A DNA stretch of 47,664 nt, from the NCBI GenBank assembly GCA_013141505.1, contig JABFQX010000014.1:1-47664 (forward strand), in the 5' to 3' direction. Below, piece by piece: positions 24,428 to 32,310 of the stretch (the first letter of the stretch is position 1; each line of letters starts with the position of its first letter). Both the position numbers and the translations under genes were made by a program. The DNA comes from Methyloglobulus sp. GTDB taxonomy: Bacteria > Pseudomonadota > Gammaproteobacteria > Methylococcales > Methylomonadaceae. The notes beneath the pieces are model-generated. The model was not told the origin of the DNA. It searched no databases and saw only the letters and a program-made list of their open reading frames with translations.

Positions 24428-24899
24428 AAATTAAAACTTCATAAGGCCGAAAATAAATAAGATTTGAGGGCGGCATCGGTGATAGATCTTCCGACAAGGC
24501 AATGATTAGAGCAAAAGAAACTTGTGCGGGCAACAAATAAATGAAAATATCTGGGCAGTGATTTACTGAATCGGGGTGATGCGAACCCTGAACAATAACA
24601 GTTTTCTTATGTTGCATGGGCTTAGATATTGCTCGTATATTTCAAAGGTCACAAAACGTTTGCAGCGTTGCAGTTATATAAACTGTAGCTAAACTATCTG
24701 GGGAGTTTCTAAACTGGATTCAGTTTGAAGATACTCTAAAAAAGTTTCGGTAGGCTAGGTATTTGGCCAATACATCTTGTGTTTCCCATATAATGGAATT
24801 CGAGGTCGTGGCGAATGAAGCTGAGGCCACTAGAACTTAACGTGGCGTAAGATCAGAAACCAGCATTACTAACCAATTTCTTAAAGGAACAATTACTCT
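24428..24899. other. 472-bp intergenic region, divergent promoters expected
   Basis: It separates the minus-strand BNR gene from the plus-strand RimK-type gene. A weak hairpin AAACTG GATT CAGTTT lies at about 24712-24730. No gene, RNA or confident promoter is seen. AAAGGA precedes the downstream ATG. Confidence 0.5.
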
Positions 24900-26372
24900 A
24901 TGGCACGGACTCTTTTGGTTGTGGATTCTCTCGAGGACTGGAGTCCGTATTATCCGAGCGATCAAGTCATCACTTTTGAGACCTATCTGGCTACGGAAAA
25001 GGAAGATTCCGAGCATCGTGTGCGCGTTATCAATCTGTGCAGCAGTTATTCTTATTTATCGGACGGCTACTATTGTTCCTTGCTGGCAGAAGCGCGGGGG
25101 CATCATGTTATTCCTTCCGTTAAGGTTTTGAATGACATAGGCAAAAAATCCTTGTATCAGCTCCAGATTGAAGATTTATCCGACACTTTGACGCGTGTCC
25201 TTAAAGGACAAAACAAAAAAAATGAAATCAAACTGTTAAGTTATTTTGGCACGACCCAAAATCCTGACTTTGAAGATTTGGCAAGACTGTTGTTTGAGCG
25301 GTTTTCCTGCCCAATCATGGCAATTACCTTAAGGTTTGAACAGCAATGGGAGATTACTGATTTACAAGCAGTATCCTACCGCAACCTTGATGAGGAAAAT
25401 GAATCCCTGTTTGCCAGCGCCTTGGATAAGTTCAGCAAAAAAGTCTGGCGCAAAGGCCGCACCCGCAAGGTTGCCCGGTATGATTTGGCTATCCTGGTAA
25501 ATCCTGCGGAAGCCTTGCCGCCGAGTAATCGGGGGGCGTTGAAAAAATTCATCAGCATTGGCAGGGAGTTGGGGATAGAAATTGAGTTGATCACCCAACA
25601 GCATTATGCCCGCTTACCTGAGTTTGATGGCTTGTTTATCCGCGAAACGACGGCGATTGACCATCATACTTACCGGTTTGCCAAAAAGGCGGAGGCGGAA
25701 GGTTTGGTTGTGATTGATGATCCGACCTCTATTCTTCGCTGTACCAATAAGGTGTATTTAGCGGATTTGTTTCGTACGCATCGAGTACCTTCGCCCAAGA
25801 CCTGGATATTGCACAAAGGTAATAGCCAACATCTGGATCAGTTGGAGGCTAAAGCCGGTTTTCCGGTGGTCATCAAAATTCCTGATGGATCATTCTCGAA
25901 AGGCATTGTCAAAGTCCAAAATAGGGCGGAACTGGACAGCAAGGTTGCGGAGTTATTTAAGCAATCGGCGTTGTTGTTGGCTCAGGAATTTCTTTATACC
26001 GATTTTGACTGGCGTATTGGCGTGTTCAACAATAAGGCGTTATATGCCTGCCGGTATTATATGGTTAAAAATCATTGGCAGATTTACCGTCACGGCGAAA
26101 AACGTACCGATAGCGGTCATTTTGAAACCATGCCGACCTTCGAAGCGCCCAAAAGTGTGTTGGATGCCGCGTTAAAAGCCAGCCAAACGATAGGTAATGG
26201 GCTTTATGGTGTCGATGTAAAGGAAAAAGATGGCAAAGGTTATGTGATAGAGGTGAACGATAACCCAAATATTGATCGTGGTATTGAAGATAAATATTTG
26301 GGTGACGAACTCTATCGCCAGATAATGGTGGAGATGTTGCGGCGCATGGAAAACAACAGTAAAGGCATTTGA
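24900..26372 (+). CDS. RLAN domain - RimK-like ATP-grasp ligase
   Basis: 490 residues. The N-terminal half (about 1-200: ARTLLVVDSLEDWSPYYPSD, CSSYSYLSDGYYCSLLAEAR) matches the RLAN domain found before RimK-like ATP-grasp domains. Residues about 200-485 are the ATP-grasp: CTNKVYLADLF (Lys284), FPVVIKIPDGSFSKGIVKVQ (Lys326 and the glycine loop), YGVDVKEKDG with Asp439, and VIEVNDNPNIDRG with Glu451/Asn453/Asn455 as metal ligands. Such enzymes join amino acids to a carboxylate using ATP; the acceptor is unknown. The GNAT-C39 and DUF2817 proteins usually found with it are 8 kb away at 14329-16532. It is followed convergently by an unknown gene. Confidence 0.9.
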   Translation: MARTLLVVDSLEDWSPYYPSDQVITFETYLATEKEDSEHRVRVINLCSSYSYLSDGYYCSLLAEARGHHVIPSVKVLNDIGKKSLYQLQIEDLSDTLTRVLKGQNKKNEIKLLSYFGTTQNPDFEDLARLLFERFSCPIMAITLRFEQQWEITDLQAVSYRNLDEENESLFASALDKFSKKVWRKGRTRKVARYDLAILVNPAEALPPSNRGALKKFISIGRELGIEIELITQQHYARLPEFDGLFIRETTAIDHHTYRFAKKAEAEGLVVIDDPTSILRCTNKVYLADLFRTHRVPSPKTWILHKGNSQHLDQLEAKAGFPVVIKIPDGSFSKGIVKVQNRAELDSKVAELFKQSALLLAQEFLYTDFDWRIGVFNNKALYACRYYMVKNHWQIYRHGEKRTDSGHFETMPTFEAPKSVLDAALKASQTIGNGLYGVDVKEKDGKGYVIEVNDNPNIDRGIEDKYLGDELYRQIMVEMLRRMENNSKGI

Positions 26373-26385
26373 GTTTTATGTTTGT

Positions 26386-27060
26386 TTAAGCAATACTTTC
26401 AGCAACCCTGTCCGGGAAAAATCCGTCTAGTTGGAACAGATCACGGAATTCTTGTTGAAGATCGCGTTGCAACCACTGTTTAAAGTTTTCGTGGTTTCTA
26501 AGTTCTTTGGGCAGAAGCACCGATGCGACAAACTTTTCACCGTCCACCCCATTTTGGATTTCACTGAAGGTAAAGACTTCATGCGCGTTCCACAGTGAAG
26601 TTTGATCAATCGTACTGCGGAGCGCATGGGCACCGGCCATAAGCTGGCTCCAAATCTCGGCGAGTCCTTCCCAGAGTTCAGGGTTTTTGCGGGCGCGGTC
26701 ATGAGCGATCGTGAGCAATGCGGCGGCATAAAAATAAAACCAACGACGGCTTTCTATTTCGTCATGGAGCGTATCACCCTGATGTTCAGCATGAGTATTC
26801 AAGACAAATTCAACCAAACCATCCATTGATGCGGGATATTTTTTGGATTTAAGCATCGCTTTGTGGAAATTTGCATACCGGAACGGCAGATTTTCCATAG
26901 CAACGAGGAAAAGTGCAGAAACCACAGGCTTGTTTTTCGAGAACAGCGTACCGATGTATTCGAACAATTCATGGTCGTTTAGCACCGAAGCCAGCGGGTA
27001 ACTGTAAGTTGTCTTTGATACTGGCAAGACAGCCGAATTTTTTTTGAAAAAATTTATCAT
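26386..27060 (-). CDS. protein of unknown function, 224 residues
   Basis: Not recognised. The protein starts MINFFKKNSAVLPVSKTTYS and has no signal peptide or membrane segment. It looks mostly alpha-helical, with aromatic-rich helices (LHDEIESRRWFYFYAAALLT, LWEGLAEIWSQLMAGAHAL) and an acidic C-terminal part. The 3' end is 13 nt from the convergent RimK-type gene. A conserved-looking H-A-E-H and E-x-x-R-x-W segment in the middle could be functional, but I do not assign a role. It could be an accessory of the RimK set or an unrelated neighbour. Confidence 0.65.
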   Translation of the reverse strand: MINFFKKNSAVLPVSKTTYSYPLASVLNDHELFEYIGTLFSKNKPVVSALFLVAMENLPFRYANFHKAMLKSKKYPASMDGLVEFVLNTHAEHQGDTLHDEIESRRWFYFYAAALLTIAHDRARKNPELWEGLAEIWSQLMAGAHALRSTIDQTSLWNAHEVFTFSEIQNGVDGEKFVASVLLPKELRNHENFKQWLQRDLQQEFRDLFQLDGFFPDRVAESIA

Positions 27061-27431
27061 TACCGAAAGCCCTTATTTAATATGAGTGCCAATAAGCCAA
27101 TATTCATGCGAATATGATTTATAAATTTATTAGATTAAATATAAGTATATATTTTTTATAACGTAATTGAAAAAGATCATAATTGCTGAGAATTGGTGTT
27201 AACCAAAAAAACAAGTCCCAACACGGGTATTATGTGCCGTATATTACTTATTTTATCTTAAGATAATCTTATTATAGGTTTCGTTTACGCATTATTTAAA
27301 GCAAAAAAAGTAAGCGCAACTTGAAAAAATAAGAATATTGACTAGGCTAAATGCAGAAAATACCGAAGCTAAAATAATTAATTTTGCTGTTTTCTAATTG
27401 GTTTAAACAATTAGCATTATGGAAGATTCAT
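27061..27431. other. 371-bp AT-rich intergenic region
   Basis: Very AT-rich compared with its surroundings (for example around 27121-27180 and 27240-27380), with no ORF, hairpin or tRNA. It lies between divergent genes, so promoters for both are expected. No toxin gene that would pair with the HTH protein downstream was found. Confidence 0.5.
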
Positions 27432-27767
27432 ATGAACGCAAACACCCATTATCAAACAATTCTTGGATCGGATGGAAAGCCTGCTTTTGTCGTCATGCCG
27501 TATTCCGATTTTATTAATTTACCGGATGCTGAACAAACTTTGAGTATTACGGCTCAGAAATTAATCGGCAGACGTAAAATGGCTGAAGTTGGCCTGTTAC
27601 AGGCATGGCGGGAGCATTTGATGTTGACGCAAACTGAGGTGGCGGCGCGGATGGGTATATCTCAAGCAGGATATGCCCAGATTGAAGCAGCAAAGCGCCC
27701 TCGGCGGGTCACCTTGCAAAAGGTAGCGAAAGCGTTAGGTATAACTTTGGATCAAATGGGTTATTGA
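27432..27767 (+). CDS. XRE-type helix-turn-helix regulator (antitoxin-like)
   Basis: 111 residues from MNANTHYQTILGSDG, preceded by GGAAG with 6-nt spacing; an in-frame start 16 codons upstream is weaker. The N-terminal 35 residues (PAFVVMPYSDFINLPD) look like the short domain that precedes HTH domains in many RelE-partner antitoxins. The HTH_3 domain covers about 50-110 (LTQTEVAARMGISQAGYAQIE, VTLQKVAKALGITLDQM). No toxin gene is adjacent on either side, so this is an orphan regulator or the remnant of a toxin-antitoxin pair. Confidence 0.8.
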   Translation: MNANTHYQTILGSDGKPAFVVMPYSDFINLPDAEQTLSITAQKLIGRRKMAEVGLLQAWREHLMLTQTEVAARMGISQAGYAQIEAAKRPRRVTLQKVAKALGITLDQMGY

Positions 27768-27785
27768 CACTAAATAAATGATTTT

Positions 27786-27881
27786 TTATATTAAATCGTC
27801 ATTTTCAAAGTCATAGGCTGCTTTTTTTTCAAGTAAAAGAACAGCAAAAGTAAAGGCCAGAATTGTCAAAATAGTTTCCAT
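27786..27881 (-). CDS. 31-residue membrane peptide (small ORF)
   Basis: METILTILAFTFAVLLLEKK followed by AAYDFENDDLI. A single hydrophobic helix (residues 4-17) is followed by a Lys pair and an acidic tail. The ATG has a good Shine-Dalgarno (GAGGAA directly upstream, GACGAGGAAATG). It lies 185 nt downstream of the membrane protein gene at 28066-28863 on the same strand. Such an arrangement fits a small membrane subunit or regulator, or a type I toxin-like peptide. Coding status rests on the ribosome-binding site and composition only. Confidence 0.4.
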   Translation of the reverse strand: METILTILAFTFAVLLLEKKAAYDFENDDLI

Positions 27882-28065
27882 TTCCTCGTCCTCGGATATT
27901 TTGGATTGTGGTTAATTGTGTCCGATAGTGTAAGCCATCGATCTTATGGAAATCTTATGTTGTCGTTTTCAGTGCCAAGTATTTTTCAAAGTGGTCACAA
28001 GACTGGCTTGGTCTTGTGTTTGGATTTTCCAAATATAGGAGGATACCGAGCGGTAGGCGTGCAAT

Positions 28066-28863
28066 TTAGTGCCGTTCCTGATGTGAGGGTTTAATGGATA
28101 TGCTTTTAGTGTAAAACCACATTTGATAGACGCTAATCACGACCTGCAACCCCATGGAAAGCCCCATCAATGCTCCGCTGGCTATAACCAGATAGGCGAA
28201 AGATGGGATGGATTTAGTCACAAACCATGACATAACATCCAGAAGCATACCGGCGAAGGGAATGACCACGGCAATTCGTTTGATATAAATATTCATATCG
28301 TATAGCAAGAATATTTTGCCGACAAAGAACAAAATAAAAGCGATGCCGAATAAGTGAATATGCGATACCCGAATTAAAAACGGGATTGTTGCGCCGCCTG
28401 CATGGGCAACGATTGATACCCCTTTGTAATTGGTTAAATCAGGTAGAGATGGGTTAATTGACGGAGAATGCCAACCTATACAATCGCGATTTAATATGGG
28501 CGCTATATTTTCTTCGTAAGGCTTCTCATGGGCACCAGCATGTATCCACGCCAAGATAACGTCTTTATCGCTTTTGAATTTCAGGTTGGGTTCCATAATG
28601 CCTTGAATCGCTGTACCCAACCGGGTTTGCGTATTTGAACCATGATAGCTAATCTCAATATCTTCCAGAGAGAGCCCCGCTTTACCATCCAAGCCTTGAT
28701 GGGTGTAATACAGGTTTGCCAACGCGGCCAAATAGCCTAGGCCTATCGTGAGCAAAAATACAGTGTTTAAGATTCGTTCGCTAACCGAAATATCCTTAAA
28801 GCGCCTAAATGGTTCTGCACGCCGTTCAACACCTGAACGTCTGTCTTGAGAAGATTCACCCAT
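28066..28863 (-). CDS. membrane protein related to c-type cytochrome proteins, haem motif degraded (CIGWH)
   Basis: 265 residues. Basic cytoplasmic N-terminus, one membrane helix (about 31-51), a periplasmic stretch, then several helices (about 170-190, 197-215, 220-245). The periplasmic part contains ILNRDCIGWHSPSINPSLPD followed by LTNYKGV: spacing and context are those of a CxxCH haem-c site (compare CxxCH-x-P...LPDLTxY), but the second Cys is Trp131 (codon TGG, one base from TGC/TGT). Cys128 and His132 remain. So covalent haem attachment by the normal two-Cys route is lost. The pseudogene just upstream is also a cytochrome-like gene. It may be decaying or repurposed. Confidence 0.7.
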   Translation of the reverse strand: MGESSQDRRSGVERRAEPFRRFKDISVSERILNTVFLLTIGLGYLAALANLYYTHQGLDGKAGLSLEDIEISYHGSNTQTRLGTAIQGIMEPNLKFKSDKDVILAWIHAGAHEKPYEENIAPILNRDCIGWHSPSINPSLPDLTNYKGVSIVAHAGGATIPFLIRVSHIHLFGIAFILFFVGKIFLLYDMNIYIKRIAVVIPFAGMLLDVMSWFVTKSIPSFAYLVIASGALMGLSMGLQVVISVYQMWFYTKSISIKPSHQERH

Positions 28864-28982
28864 TATTAATTGCCTTTTTAGTAGATTGCATCAGAGTGAA
28901 ATGCCCATTTTTAATGGGGAATCAATCGCATGATATAGTTTTCAAAACGGTTATAACGGCCTTGCGGCATATTTTCGAGAAG

Positions 28983-29427
28983 TCACGTTCCGCTAAATAA
29001 ATACGGAACGCGGTGGGTAATTAAAATTAAAAAGCCAACCAAGCCGTTAAGCATGAAGGTGTTGTTGTCCTGAGCCGCTGTACTGGTGCCATTCGCTTGA
29101 CTATAGCCGATATACTGCAAACTGGCGCGTACAACATTAGGCTGATCTTTATTGGTGTTAGTAAATGACTCGGTGATCATGGCACTGATAGGTGGTAATT
29201 TGGGGAAACTTGTGCTTTCGCCCATCGTATAACCGGCCAATTTTAAATTCCGGACGTAGGGAGTCCCAAAGATTGGGTATGGCATTGGCTGCATGATGCA
29301 CCGGTCTGGCGGGCAAAACTCGGCATGGCTTGAGTGCCAGGGTGGCTAATAAAATGATAAAAGTGATCGCTATGAGTAAAAGCGAGTGAAAGTCTGAAAT
29401 ATTGGCTCTTTTTAACTGTGTGTGCAT
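28983..29427 (-). pseudogene. frameshifted, truncated cytochrome c-like gene (FARQTG...CSQCH type)
   Basis: Three reading frames join into one recognisable protein: a signal peptide (MHTQLKRANISDFHSLLLIA and following), then in the next frame AMPSFARQTGASCSQCHT with an intact CxxCH, then in the third frame FGTPYVRNLKLAGYTMGEST followed by SFPKLPPISAMIT. The FARQTG-x-x-C-x-x-CH...F-G-x-x-x-x-x-(F/L)KL-x-GYT pattern is a family of c-haem outer-membrane proteins, usually about 350 residues. Here two frameshifts (near 29325 and near 29282) and an early end (stop at 28983) break it. Sequencing error would need to occur twice, and the C-terminus is missing anyway. Confidence 0.75.
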
Positions 29428-29610
29428 CTGGGGTCGCCTAGGTTAAAAATTGCGTTGAATGGTTTTTATCCAAGTTTGCATCAATGATACGGCTATTTAA
29501 TTTGCTTGAGCGCTAAAAATGGGCTTTCAAATTATAAGTTTTGTATAGATAAGTTTTTTAGCCTAAAAGCTTGTTCGTGGCTGTCCTTCTAATATTAGTT
29601 GTAAGAAATC

Positions 29611-30703
29611 TCAGGGTTGTTTACAGATTGGTTGATTAAAATATTGATAAAGTATTTGATAAGGTGTTGCGTTATTCAAACCCTTATGGGGTTTGACGGT
29701 ATTGTAGAAGTTGATAAAGCGGCCTAATTGAAGGCGTCTGTCTTGATTGTCTTTAAAAGTTTGCTGACGATGCCACATCTCCATCAGGGTAGGGATCACG
29801 CGCTCGGCTTTGCCGTTGGTTTGGGGTCGGTTGACTTTGGTGAACTTTTGGCCGATGCCTTGCTGCTTGCAGGCTTTGACGAAGGCATGATTGTCGGTGC
29901 CCTTATACTCCTTGCCATTGTCGGAGTAAGCGTAATCGATCTGGTAAGGGCATTGGGCGATGACGTTATCCACCAAGAATTGGGCGGCGCTGCCTTGGGT
30001 CTTGTCCGGCAGGATGTCGGCGTACAGCTCCCTGGAGAAGTCGTCGATTACCCACAGGGCACAAGGGCGACGAACAGGTATTCCCTGGGCTGCGTGGGTG
30101 TTTGGCCTTTGAGCAATGGCAGGCGTTTAGTTAAGCGCGCCACTATTTTTCGCGAAAGCTAAAATGGGATCCATCCGATTTTAGCGGCGAAAAATCACGT
30201 GGCGATTAATGCCTTCGGCTGCCCGCGTTCGTCCTCGGTTCGTCACGATGCACAACTCCCCTTCGGTACGCTGTGCATCACGACTGCCCAAATGACTTGA
30301 CGCCGTGTCGGATGGCCTTGCATGTTGACTACGCTTCCGCTCGCGCTCCAACTCCGTCAACACGCCCGACCCCTACGGCTACGCGGGGGTCGTCGAAATG
30401 AACCAGTTCGCCAGGATACGACTTATTATACCGTCTGGCCTCGCGTTTCAACCGACCTTGGATCACTTGTTCGACCTTGGCCAGCCGTTTCAGGCCATAC
30501 TGGATCGTCTTGAAGCGCTGGTTGGTGCTGTCGCGGGGGACAAACTCCTGCAATCTGGCGCGTTTGAGGACGTTATAAATCGTCGGCCGGCTTACCCTGA
30601 AATGTTCTGCCAGTTGAGTCACTTTCCAGCAACGGGTTTGGTAAAGCCGCCAGACCTCTTGACGGTCTAACGGGGTTAAGCGGATTCGTTTGTGCATGTT
30701 CAT
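29611..30703 (-). pseudogene. IS481-family transposase, split by insertion and frameshifted
   Basis: The N-terminal part (start near 30703) has the HTH region LTPLDRQEVWRLYQTRCWKV, FRVSRPTIYNVLKRARLQEF and KSYPGELVHFD, where the 264-bp repeat begins. The C-terminal part resumes KRLPLLKGQTPTQPREYLFV, then a frame change, IDDFSRELYADILPDKTQGS, YAYSDNGKEYKG, TNGKAERVIPTL and ends NQPICKQP. The three DDE catalytic positions (IDDFS, SDNGK, KAERV) are readable, but insertion plus frameshift make it non-functional. Confidence 0.88.
30132..30395. repeat. 264-bp structured non-coding repeat, copy A (inside the IS481 transposase)
   Basis: Nearly identical to 44547-44810 in the same orientation: two differences in 264 (30205 A/G, 30369 A/G). 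It folds into at least three hairpins: a long imperfect one at 30139-30203 (GCCAC, ATTTTTCGC, GCTAAAAT pairing with ATTTTAGC, GCGAAAAAT, GTGGC), one at 30242-30284 (ATGCACA/TGTGCAT core), and one at 30367-30392 (CGACCCC/GGGGTCG). The 30369 difference turns A:T into G:T and keeps the stem. A 60-codon minus ORF from a GTG is identical in both copies, but looks like GC-rich chance reading. No target duplication is apparent. Confidence 0.9.
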
Positions 30704-30757
30704 TTACAGTATTCTCCTGAATACTGTAAACAACGCTAGAGATTCTTACATATTAGT

Positions 30758-31080
30758 TGATGTTTTTTTAATGCAGTGGTTAATTGCAAAATAACTGTAA
30801 AAAGTTCAGTGGGGGAATAAATAAAACGAGCGGGATTCTGATGGTATTCCTGAGTAGGCTAGTTGAAGCCATGTTAGCAGTAGGTAATTGTGCGTATTGT
30901 TAATATATTTTGATGCGTTAAAGTAGCGCAAGAAATAAATCTTGTTGGTTGGCGGCGTAAGCTGGATGCTTAAACGATACAAACACTCGACGTGCTTTGC
31001 ACTATAATTGTCCATCTAATTTGATTAAAAATTCTAACCAATTGATTATTTTTGAAAATGTCGAAATCTGACGAAAAGAG
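30758..31080. other. 323-bp intergenic region before glycosyltransferase genes
   Basis: AT-rich, no gene. It must contain the promoter of the two glycosyltransferase genes, but no clear -35/-10 pair stands out. There is no polysaccharide-operon JUMPstart motif. Confidence 0.5.
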
Positions 31081-32307
31081 ATGAAGAAAATTTTAAGCGT
31101 CAACAATTATCATTATCGCCGGGGTGGTTCCGATGTCGTCTATTTGGAACATGCCGAATTGATGGAAAGCCAAGGCTGGAGCAACGCTTTTTTCTCAATG
31201 CATCATCCTCAAAACATAGCCACTCCTTGGTCTGAGTATTTTGTTGATGAGCTTGAGTTTGGTCATGCTTATTCGTTGCTGGAAAAAATCTCAATGGCAT
31301 CGAAGGTTGTGTACTCGTTTGAGGCACAGAGAAAACTGCAAAGCTTGATAGAAAACTTTAAACCTGATGTGGCACATTTGCATTGCATTTATCACCATCT
31401 TTCCCCTGCCATCATTCCTGTGTTGAAAGAGGCGGGAATCGCGACAGTCATGACCGCACATGATCTTAAAATAGCCTGTCCGGCCTATAAAATGCTTAAC
31501 TCCGGTGGCATTTGTGAGCGTTGCAATCATGGCAGTATATTGAATGTAGTCAAGCACCGTTGTGTCAGGGATTCTTTGTCCGCCAGCCTTATTGTGGCGG
31601 TTGAGAGTGGTCTCCATCGTTACCTGAATACGTATCAAAAATATCTTGACCGGGTAGCGGTACCCAGCCGATTTTTTCTGGAAAAATTTGTCGAATGGGG
31701 CTGGCCTCGAGAGAAACTGGCCTATGTCCCCAATTATGTCGATTCTAGCAAATTTGAGCCTTCATACGAACCTGGACAGTATTTTCTGTATTTTGGTAGG
31801 CTAGCGCCCGAAAAGGGAGTGGTTACTTTAATACGTGCCGCCGCCAAAGCCGGTGTGAAGTTAAAAATTGTTGGCACGGGGCCTGTCGAAGCAGAACTCA
31901 AGGAGATTGCTACTCAAAATCCTGGTGACATCGAGTTTTTAGGGTATCGCACCGGCTCTGAGTTACATGATTTAGTCAGAGGCGCACGGGCAGTTGTGCT
32001 GCCGTCGGAGTGGTATGAGAACGCGCCTATGAGCGTGCTGGAAAGTTATTCGTTAGGCAAACCGGTGATCGGTGCAAATATTGGCGGGATTCCTGAGATG
32101 GTTGTTGCCGGCGAGACAGGTTGGGTTTTTGAAAGTCAAAACGTCGACAGTCTGGCCGACTGTTTGCTGGCCTGCAATGCTATGGATGCTAAATCGCTCA
32201 GCAAAATCGGCAAGGCAAGTCGGGAATTTGTAGATAAAAACTTTAATAAACAGCGTTATGTGGAATCAATATTAGAACTTTATTCCGAGTTAGGAGTTAA
32301 AAATTAG
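31081..32307 (+). CDS. GT4-family glycosyltransferase
   Basis: 408 residues, GT-B fold. The N-terminal half opens KKILSVNNYHYRRGGSDVVY with the glycine-rich acceptor-side loop and has VAHLHCIYHHLSPAII and MTAHDLKIACPAYKM. The C-terminal half is the Glycos_transf_1 domain: YFLYFGRLAPEKGVVTLIRA, LKIVGTGPVEAEL, IEFLGYRTGSELHDLV, and the E-x7-E region as ENAPMSVLESYSLGKPVIG. A Cys-rich stretch (CERCNHGSILNVVKHRCVRD) is typical of a GT4 subgroup in capsule and exopolysaccharide loci. Sugar donor and acceptor are unknown. It is followed after 3 nt by a second glycosyltransferase; the pair is presumably one operon. Confidence 0.92.
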   Translation: MKKILSVNNYHYRRGGSDVVYLEHAELMESQGWSNAFFSMHHPQNIATPWSEYFVDELEFGHAYSLLEKISMASKVVYSFEAQRKLQSLIENFKPDVAHLHCIYHHLSPAIIPVLKEAGIATVMTAHDLKIACPAYKMLNSGGICERCNHGSILNVVKHRCVRDSLSASLIVAVESGLHRYLNTYQKYLDRVAVPSRFFLEKFVEWGWPREKLAYVPNYVDSSKFEPSYEPGQYFLYFGRLAPEKGVVTLIRAAAKAGVKLKIVGTGPVEAELKEIATQNPGDIEFLGYRTGSELHDLVRGARAVVLPSEWYENAPMSVLESYSLGKPVIGANIGGIPEMVVAGETGWVFESQNVDSLADCLLACNAMDAKSLSKIGKASREFVDKNFNKQRYVESILELYSELGVKN

Positions 32308-32310
32308 CCG

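Larger units (their letters stand above)
29600..30750 (-). mobile_element. IS481-family element with 7-bp target duplication, interrupted by a 264-bp repeat
   Basis: Terminal inverted repeats start TGTAAGAAATCTC (29600) and, on the other strand at 30750, TGTAAGAATCTC; both inner ends read GTTGTTTACA. The direct repeat TATTAGT flanks the element exactly (29593-29599 and 30751-30757). Subtracting the inserted repeat at 30132-30395 the element is 887 bp, close to IS481 size. The clean target duplication shows a real transposition event, and the transposase is now dead. Confidence 0.9.

Noticed and set aside
30125-30204. Left end of the repeat as an integron attC-like site (GTTAAGC)
   Set aside because: The GTT before AAGC is in the flank of copy A only; copy B has CAT there, so it is not part of the element.
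30181-30363. 60-codon ORF in the 264-bp repeat, identical in both copies apart from one synonymous base
   Set aside because: One synonymous change among two is not evidence of selection, the start is GTG without a ribosome-binding site, and the composition looks like GC-rich noise. Kept only as a remark.
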